Below are positions 1 through 7,900 of a stretch of 19,454 bases of DNA, piece by piece. Source of the stretch: Ramicandelaber brevisporus (lineage: Eukaryota > Kickxellomycota > Ramicandelaberales > Ramicandelaberaceae). The stretch lies in NCBI GenBank assembly GCA_025201865.1, contig MU603122.1, positions 1 to 19,454 on the forward strand, read 5' to 3'. The translations under genes were made by a program, and so were the position numbers. Under the pieces are notes generated by a model. The model was not told the origin of the DNA. It saw only the letters and a list, made by a program, of their open reading frames with translations, and made no database searches. Numbering within the stretch: position 1 is the first letter of the stretch; each line of letters begins with the position of its first letter.

Positions 1-119
1 TTGTTCCCTTCCCTTGTTGTTTAATCAGAAGTATTAACATGTCTCTTAATAGATGTCTGGCAATTCCTCTTTTGGAAGTCGCAAAATTAAAGAATAAAAT
101 AAATTTGAAGAATAAAATA

Positions 120-3100
120 ATGAACGCTTCATCGCAGCAACAACAGCAGCAACAACAGCAGCAACAAGTACTTGCTGATCTACAAGTTGATCCAGCTGTA
201 TATGGTCGAGCAGTGTCGGCAGCCGAGATCACGTACGGTGTCACGCTCAGCACAAACCCCACAGTTCGCCAGCAAGCTGAAGCCGAGATTATGCAGCTGC
301 GCGATCAGCCTTTTGCCGCAAGACTCGGTGTGGCTCTGCTAAGACTCAACTCTAATTCCACAACTCATCTTCAGCATTTGGGCTTACATTTAGTGGAAGC
401 TGTCATTACGCGACCGAATCGAGCACCATATGAAGCCGCAGCAACAGCCAAAGAATTGCAACCGATTCTCATTGCAGAGATTGGACGGTTACTGCATGGT
501 GGAGGCGGTGATCTCTCGAGTCGAACATCAAATGCACCAGTATCAAGGGTTGTGGCGGATAAGGCTGCGAGAGTGATTGCACAATTGGCAATGCGTAGCT
601 GGCCTGATTCATGGCCAGAATTTGACTACTCAATGCAGCAGTTGTTTATTGCTCGAGATCCAGCTGGCCAATTGATGAGTTTGATGGTGTTTAGGGAGCT
701 TGCATCAGTATTTGATGACAGTTGCACGGATCCTATTGTGCTGTCAAAAAGACAGACTCTTCAAACCGCGCTGACATCGGTGATATTGAGCGAGCAAGAT
801 TTGATTAGAGAATATCCCGATCAATCATCAAACCTAGCCCCTCTGGACTCTGATGACTTGCTTGATGATATTGTGAGCAACAGCAGCAGCGCAAAGAGAG
901 GAGTGATTAGAGGACAGCCAGGTAACGTTGGATGGTTGGCTAGATGGGCATATGCACTTCGTGAGGCTTATTCTGCAATCATTACATTCCACACAAACAA
1001 GCAGCAGCAGCAGCAGCAGCATGTATCCAGCACAATGTTTGCGCAAGCTTCCGATATCCTACGTACAGGAATGGAGGTGGTTAGATCGTACATGACATGG
1101 ATTCCAATCAGAGTGGCCACAGCTAATGATGGCTTAGTCAGCTTTTTACTTGCATTCCTGGCCACAACATCAAACCCTTCCGCAGCACAGTCCGCCGGTC
1201 CAATTGAGGATGGTGAGGTTCCAAGCATAGGTGTCGCAGAAATGGCTTCATTGGAGTGTTTGCTAACGCTGGTGTCACGTAGCATTACAAATCCGGACCA
1301 AGTGATGAAGTTAATCGAAGTGCTTGTTGACTATGAAATGCCCATGGCTGTCTTAACAGATTCCTACAATTATCATTCTCAATTGGCCATTGCTCAGGAT
1401 AATCAGGATGGAATCTCTCACTTGAGCAACTTTCTATCGACTCAGGCTACTACTCCTAATTCAAACGAATACGATGGAGATGATGGAGATGACGAAGGCG
1501 ATTTGAACGAACACTGGATGGCCTGCCGCCAAATTATTGACATAATCACCACATTGATTACTAATTTAATCTGCGATGCCAGCAACATTCACATTTTACC
1601 AAAAAGATTCGACATATTACTTGGATGGTTATTTGAGCGGTCTCGTGATAATTGTGATCATCACATGTCAATGGCCATAGCTAACGCATGGTATTCTATT
1701 TTAAGTCATAAACTGGTGGCAAAGGTTGGATCAACGAGTCAGCTGTGGGAGCAATCTGACCAAGTACTGGCTGTTGTCGAGTCCTATTTTGCGCTGTGTA
1801 CGAGGGCAATGCTATCAATTAGATCAGCAAGCAGCAGCTCGGGACTATCAATTGGAACAATGTCTCTAAAGGTTCAGCTATCAACAATTGCTCAGAAGAT
1901 CATTGTCCAAGTAGTTAAGGAAACTGAAGGGAGAGAATTTGTGTCAAGAAGAGCGTTGGAATGGCTGGCTCAAACACACATGAGTGCATTGAACCATTTG
2001 GCTTCAGAGTTAAACCTATTTAATAGTAATAATCAACAGCAACAGCAGCAGCAGCAGCAATCGTCAGTATCTGGGAAACTGTCAGCTAATTTCAGTCATA
2101 CTTGTGTTGCTGAGCAAATTATTTACTCAATCATGGCATCTGTCGCTACTGCCTACACCTCTACAAATAAATCCTCGCACATAAATACTGCAGGCGACAA
2201 TGGAGATTCAGTTTGGGCAAATTCACTCTGGGAGTTTGTCCACAGCATTGTAACTGCACCTGATTTACCACTAATGCTGCCACCGACCCAAAAAGTTACA
2301 GCCACATTGGACCAAAAGACAGCGTGGAGCTCACTTGTATCAACTCGCCTCAACACACTCGCAGCCGTCTGCCCATTGATCACAGCTCGCCAGCCTCCAT
2401 TGCTGGTATCTGTTTTGCAAAGACTGTTAGAAATGATGGGCAGCTTAGCTTCTCATCAGCTGGCAACAACTGGTGGATCATCAAACGGAATGGGTGTCGA
2501 CAATGTTCCTCATGCAATTGCCACCGCACTCAGCTCAATCGCAACGAGCACTCCTCAAGCAGCCTCTGTTCTCGCAGCTGATTTTGGTCCCCTTCTCAAC
2601 GCAGTTTTGCCTCTCATTTACACATTCGACACTCAGCCAGGCCAAAGCAAATCTGGCCTATTACCAGCTGGAGTGAGCACCTCTCTGCTGAGATTCTTGG
2701 TTCAAATTGTTACTCACGGCGAAGTTCCGAATGAGAATATCAGAATGCAAATGCTGGTTCAACTCATCACTCCTCCTTTGCAAGTTGTGGCATCAAGACT
2801 ACAAATGGCTGGCTTGATTACATCGCTGGCACCGCCTCCGCCATCAACAGTGCTGCAGTGGGTTGTGCAAACTGTTCATGGAAATGAAGCCAAAGGACAA
2901 GGACCTGACAATCAGTTTAGTGCAGCGCTTGGTATGCTATGCACTTGTTTACCTCACGTTGAGAGAAGTTATGACTTGCTCGCTACAGCTGCAACTGCAA
3001 CTACAACTGCAACTGCCACGTCGTCGACGGCGGCGGCATCGACAACAGACACATCATCTGCAGTGCACAGGCTGGCTGGGGCATGGTCCAGCGCAATTGC

Positions 3101-4796
3101 CACAGCAGCCTCTACCAACGACATGACTCGACCAATTCATCGATTGCTGCCTGCTCTGCTGACTGTTCTTGACGTTTGCCAGGCACTGCTCACTACAACT
3201 TTCACTCCGCTGGCCGGCCAGCAGCCTGTGACATCGGCTGTGCTATCAGACTTTGTGGTGTATACAGCCTGGCAATCTCAAGTTCGATTCTCGTTCAGTG
3301 GGAAATCCAAATCCGACTCAAAGAATAAGCTGGATAAGACGCAAGCTAGCAACATTGGCACCAACGCATCATCGGCAGCATCGTCAGCATCAAAGGAAGC
3401 TGTTGTGGTCACACTCGATACACTCAGCATGTCACAGAACATTTACTCTGCATTGAACCAGCTGCGCACATTCTGTCACTTGTTATGCCGCAGTGTGTCA
3501 TGTATGCTGTTGGTTGATACCACATCCATCCACGATACAGTCTCTCAGTCTAGTTTAGAGAGTATACTCAACGGTTCTAGTATGACCGCCTTGTCCCTTG
3601 GTGTGTTTGGAAGCACCCTTGTCACTCCTAACCAGCATTCATCCGGTACAGCAAATACAACAACGACAACAACAGAGCGTTTCGGTGATGTTATGCGTGA
3701 AATGTTTATGCCAATGTGTCGCATGATTGTTCCATCCCTTGCCATTGCCGAGCTCAATGCTCACAAACAAGCCACAGCCACAGCCACAGCCACGTCTGGT
3801 CAGTCCCATATCCCTTCAGCCGCAGTTCCAGCTGGTGCATTTGACAAGTATGTGCATCGACATATTGAGTTGCTTGCATTGTCTTGGATTGGTGCATCAA
3901 TACCAACGTCTGTCTTCCGCACAGCGTCAACAGCCACCGCTTCGGATAAAGTGGACTGGCAGCAGGCCGTTCGTGAACGCATCGCCCAAGACATGTCAAA
4001 CGCGTGGCTGGACACTATGCGAACGACTTTGGACAACTCTGATGCCTATCTTGCGCATTTGGCAAACCAGCAAAACCCAACTCTATTGCGGCTGATTCTC
4101 TCCAGCCTGGCTATTGTGATTCAAGGTCGTGATATCAAGTGTTCGAGCGGTGCTGCCAAACTGATTCCACGCACCATCCTGCGCTACATTATATCGCACC
4201 AGCCATCTCACGTCCAGAACGTGATTCTTGCACCACTGTCCATCCCATCTCTTGCATTCATCTTCCCCGCCTCCGGCAATAACAGTGTTGCCAATGTTGC
4301 AACTCTGCGCTATGAGGAAGTTCCGCTGATGGCCGTAGCCGCTCGTTGCTATTATGACAGCTTCTTCAACAATGCTTGGACCATTTACTTCCAACTGATG
4401 ACCTCGATTATGGCAGTAACTCTTGGCGCTGAAATTACGCGCCAAGTTTCAAACGGCACATTCACACGCGCAGTTTATCCAACGTTCTTTGCTGTTCTGG
4501 GCAAAGGAACCAAGACGGAAGAATCTTTGCATCAGATGCAGTACAATTTGGCGCAAAAGGTGAGGGAACAGGGCAAAGATATCCTGCCAAAGATTGCAAC
4601 AGCCGCTGGTAAAAAGGCGTCGACTACTACTGGTGGTGGAGGTGGTGGTGGAAGTGAGGCGGCATTTGGAAATGTGCTAATGTCGCTGGCTTCAGGCAAG
4701 TACTTTAAGCAGATTGTGACCAACCAGCTGTTGCCAGGACGAACTCGCCAGCTTAATCAGCTTTATACACCCGGTTCCATCGTAATTAAGCTGTAA
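120..4796 (+). CDS. MSN5: Exportin of the Msn5 / exportin-5 (karyopherin-beta) family
   Basis: Predicted 1,558-residue nuclear transport receptor. Msn5/exportin-5 proteins bind RanGTP and carry cargo (phosphoproteins in yeast, small structured RNAs in animals) out through nuclear pores. Residues about 45-105 resemble an importin-beta N-terminal repeat. Residues about 145-300 resemble the exportin-1-like domain, with the diagnostic WPDSWPEF at 161-168 after a run of helices. Helical HEAT-like sequence continues to the C-terminus, including an RDIKCSSGAAKL segment near 1337. It is longer than the usual ~1,200 residues because of inserted low-complexity tracts: Gln runs at 6-16 and at bases 1002-1022 and 2035-2061, an acidic loop (bases 1468-1503), Ala/Thr near 957-980, Ser/Ala/Lys near 1061-1095, and Gly near 1504. 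There are no introns. An in-frame ATG at 39 would add 27 residues; I prefer 120 because the sequence between is AT-rich and leader-like. The family call is firm; the Msn5 orthology is likely. Confidence 0.83.
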   Translation: MNASSQQQQQQQQQQQVLADLQVDPAVYGRAVSAAEITYGVTLSTNPTVRQQAEAEIMQLRDQPFAARLGVALLRLNSNSTTHLQHLGLHLVEAVITRPNRAPYEAAATAKELQPILIAEIGRLLHGGGGDLSSRTSNAPVSRVVADKAARVIAQLAMRSWPDSWPEFDYSMQQLFIARDPAGQLMSLMVFRELASVFDDSCTDPIVLSKRQTLQTALTSVILSEQDLIREYPDQSSNLAPLDSDDLLDDIVSNSSSAKRGVIRGQPGNVGWLARWAYALREAYSAIITFHTNKQQQQQQHVSSTMFAQASDILRTGMEVVRSYMTWIPIRVATANDGLVSFLLAFLATTSNPSAAQSAGPIEDGEVPSIGVAEMASLECLLTLVSRSITNPDQVMKLIEVLVDYEMPMAVLTDSYNYHSQLAIAQDNQDGISHLSNFLSTQATTPNSNEYDGDDGDDEGDLNEHWMACRQIIDIITTLITNLICDASNIHILPKRFDILLGWLFERSRDNCDHHMSMAIANAWYSILSHKLVAKVGSTSQLWEQSDQVLAVVESYFALCTRAMLSIRSASSSSGLSIGTMSLKVQLSTIAQKIIVQVVKETEGREFVSRRALEWLAQTHMSALNHLASELNLFNSNNQQQQQQQQQSSVSGKLSANFSHTCVAEQIIYSIMASVATAYTSTNKSSHINTAGDNGDSVWANSLWEFVHSIVTAPDLPLMLPPTQKVTATLDQKTAWSSLVSTRLNTLAAVCPLITARQPPLLVSVLQRLLEMMGSLASHQLATTGGSSNGMGVDNVPHAIATALSSIATSTPQAASVLAADFGPLLNAVLPLIYTFDTQPGQSKSGLLPAGVSTSLLRFLVQIVTHGEVPNENIRMQMLVQLITPPLQVVASRLQMAGLITSLAPPPPSTVLQWVVQTVHGNEAKGQGPDNQFSAALGMLCTCLPHVERSYDLLATAATATTTATATSSTAAASTTDTSSAVHRLAGAWSSAIATAASTNDMTRPIHRLLPALLTVLDVCQALLTTTFTPLAGQQPVTSAVLSDFVVYTAWQSQVRFSFSGKSKSDSKNKLDKTQASNIGTNASSAASSASKEAVVVTLDTLSMSQNIYSALNQLRTFCHLLCRSVSCMLLVDTTSIHDTVSQSSLESILNGSSMTALSLGVFGSTLVTPNQHSSGTANTTTTTTERFGDVMREMFMPMCRMIVPSLAIAELNAHKQATATATATSGQSHIPSAAVPAGAFDKYVHRHIELLALSWIGASIPTSVFRTASTATASDKVDWQQAVRERIAQDMSNAWLDTMRTTLDNSDAYLAHLANQQNPTLLRLILSSLAIVIQGRDIKCSSGAAKLIPRTILRYIISHQPSHVQNVILAPLSIPSLAFIFPASGNNSVANVATLRYEEVPLMAVAARCYYDSFFNNAWTIYFQLMTSIMAVTLGAEITRQVSNGTFTRAVYPTFFAVLGKGTKTEESLHQMQYNLAQKVREQGKDILPKIATAAGKKASTTTGGGGGGGSEAAFGNVLMSLASGKYFKQIVTNQLLPGRTRQLNQLYTPGSIVIKL

Positions 4797-4820
4797 TTTT
4801 AATGATTAACATGACTTGTT

Positions 4821-4826
4821 ATTAAA
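4821..4826 (+). terminator. Putative poly(A) signal ATTAAA of the exportin gene
   Basis: ATTAAA lies 25 bases after the exportin stop codon, in the 198-bp spacer between two convergent genes. A second ATTAAA lies at 4886-4891. Position and motif fit a cleavage and polyadenylation signal, but fungal signals are loose and this is inference. Confidence 0.35.
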
Positions 4827-4847
4827 GGATTTAGTTGAATAATTTTT

Positions 4848-4880
4848 GAATAGAATAGAATAGAATAGAATAGAATAGAA
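4848..4880. repeat. Pentanucleotide microsatellite (TAGAA)6
   Basis: Six perfect TAGAA units (4851-4880) preceded by a partial GAA lie in the spacer between the convergent exportin and ThrE-like genes. This is an ordinary short tandem repeat, probably length-variable. Confidence 0.9.
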
Positions 4881-4994
4881 TGGTTATTAAACAAAGTAAA
4901 ATATAATCCAGGAAGTTAAAATGATAAAGAATGTGACAAGAAAGAAAGAGTAATTAGAGTGAGGAAGCAAAATGAAGTGGAGAGAGAGAGGTGA

Positions 4995-7900
4995 TTAGTA
5001 TGTGAGCAATGCAGACCGTTTCTTGCCCTTTGGAAACACTACAAATGTTGCTGCAAACAATCCAACTGTGATGCTCAGTGCAATAACGATCATGTTCAAA
5101 CTAAACGTTGCACCGCCTGCTGAATCCTGTGATATTAATGCCAAGATTCCACGAACACCAATACTGCCCGGCACCAGTAGCAGTATCGCAGTCAAGATGG
5201 TTGCGTATCCCATATCGCCCGTGATCCGCATGTACAAGTTACCAGCGACACCCAATGCAAACGCAGAGATTGCTGGCGATACTTGTGCAAAATCCAGGTA
5301 TTTGGACGTGAAATACGAAACCGAGAATCCAATGGCAGAAATGATCATGTTGGCGAGGAATTGAGACGGGCGAGCAAAGAGATGCATCGAGAACGAAATT
5401 GACAGCGGGGGCAAGAGCAAGAAATACCAGTAAGGACTGAGTGCACCAGGGCAGGACTGATGGATAGACTGGTTCTGGGTCTTGTCGCCGGCGGAAGCGA
5501 AGGCGTTGTAGATTGTGGTGCCCAGACTCAAGCCGAAGCCCATGATGAATGTTAGCAAAAGTGCCCAAAAGAGACGAACTGCACCAGAAACAACATTACG
5601 AGAGGCCAGCTCAATCACAGACGTGGTCAGAATCAAGCCAGGCAGCAAAATGACTGTGGCAGCAAGTGTAACCGGCCAGTAGCAAATGAACTCGCGCATG
5701 GACGTGGCAATCACTGCAATGACAACGGTGGCCGTGATTTCAAACATGTTGGCATACGCAGCAAACTTGTCGGCCATGACCTTCATCACGCCAACCAGTA
5801 GTCCCAGCACACCAGCCACGGCGGCATCGAGCCATCCGCCTCCAAACGCCAGCGGCGCCACAAAGAATGCCGATGCACCAAAGTTGAGAATCTCCACCCA
5901 CCACGGATAAATTGGCGGCGCTTTGATGATAGCTTCGAGTTCCTGGATGGCTTCACCAACACTCACCTTGCCCTTGATGATGCGCCGCGCACACATGTTG
6001 GAGCGCTCCAGTCGGTCCATGTCGTAGCCTTGGCCAACCTTGACAATGTGAGTCTCGCTTGTGTGCGTGTCGGGATCGCCAAATGCAATGATCATCAAGT
6101 TGGGCAGCATGACAAACGCAGCCTCAACCTCAATGTGCTTGGCAACCAGGTCCATGCTCTGCTCGAGACGATGGGACGGAGCACCAAACTTCATGAATGC
6201 CTTGGCGAGCAGAATGAGGAAATCTTGCTTCTGCAGGATCTCGGCAATGTTGGCGGCAAACTGCCACTGTTGGTCGTCATCCGGTCCAAAATACTCAGGA
6301 TAGCCCATGCCGTTGCCGCCAGGGGTTGTTCCGCCGAGACCACCGTCGCCGGCACTGGTTGTGCCACCGTAGTCGTCGGGAGTGTCCCAGCCAGTGATGT
6401 CGGGTGCGTAATACGGTGTGTTGGAGCGACTGCCATTGAGATAGCCTTCAAGGGCGAGCTGGGCTTGGAACAGCTGACTGTGGCGTTTGTGATGATGCAG
6501 CTGCTGTGCATGGAACTGATGTACCTGCTGTTGATACGAGGGTGTTTGAGACATTGGCACACCACCACCACCACCGCTTTGGCGATGTTGGCGACGACGG
6601 CGATGCAGATTCTCATCATCAGAGATGCTGGTTCGTCGATGACCTGGCTGCTGAGAATCGCTCGCTTCGGCGCTGCTACTTGGAGCGACTGCAGCGGCAG
6701 CAGGTGTAACACTGCCAGCACGCGGCACCAACAGCGCATTTGATGAACCACCACGAGCGAGCGACCCGGGCACAACCGTGTGGCCAGAGCCCTGACGCGA
6801 CATGGTAAACATTGCAGCGGCAGCACCAACTAAACCAGAGGGAGGCGTAGGTGGAGAGCTTCTTGTAGGCGGAGGCAGTCCAGCAGATGATGGCAGGGCA
6901 GTGTACTCGTCGGTAGCACGGCGCATGATGCCTGTTGGCCAGCCAGATTGATGAGTGCGCAGCTTTGTTGGCTGAGATGCCGCCGCGTTGGGAGTGGTTG
7001 AGCCAGGCGGTGAGGACGAGACGCGTGTCTGTGGGAACGTTGCCAGCTCAGGTGGACTGTCATTGGCGTGTGCTCGTGGTCTAACGGGTCCATCAAGGCC
7101 ATGAGGATGCAGCTGAAGATGAAGATGCTGTTGCTGCTGCTGTTGCTGCTCGATGAATGACATGCGCGCTGCCAGATTACTTGGCGTCATTGGTCCCAAC
7201 CCATACGCACCGAGCATGGCACCAGGTGTCATCACGGGCCGAATCGACGGTGACCAGTTACCGCCATTGCCATTGCCATTGCCATTGCCGTTACCATGGC
7301 TTGTGGATGGCCGGGAGGGCCGCTTACTTTGCTCCTTCTCCATTCGACGCTGCTCCTGGTCTTGGATCTGCTGCTTGAGGTGTTTGATCTGCTTGATATA
7401 CTCGAGCTCTTTACGCTGCTTTCGTCGCTGCAGCTCATGTTTGCGGTCCGCGAGAAGACGATGGTTCAAACGAAGCAGGTTACCCAGAATACCACGACCC
7501 GGAACGAGTGGCTGTTGGTGCTGCTGCTGTTGCTTTTGACGGCGTCTAACAGACCCACTGGAGCGGTGATGCTGGTCAGATTCATGCCCATCAGCATGGA
7601 CAGCGTCATCCAAATGCGTATCATTGGCAACAGAGCTGCGACGTCCAGATGTGTTGGCAACCGGACTGATGAAATCAGCCACAGCAGCACTCGTCGGGCC
7701 AGCTGCGTCGCCAGCTGTAACCCGATTGCCCAAACCAGTGAATGCACTAATGAGACCGAGCGCCTGGTCTTTATGGTCGGCAGTGGCAGGCGGTGACAAT
7801 CCTTCGTCAGTGTGAACCAGATGCGAACGCGTCCTTCTTAGTAAAACTGCGGCTGGATTGTCAGCTGCTCCTGGACCATCCAAATGCTCAACCACCGTGG

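Noticed and set aside
6030-6829. Long open frames on the plus strand (6030-6743) and in another minus frame (6191-6829) inside the ThrE-like gene
   Set aside because: They overlap a conserved membrane-protein coding frame and have skewed, low-complexity compositions. They are shadows of biased codon use.
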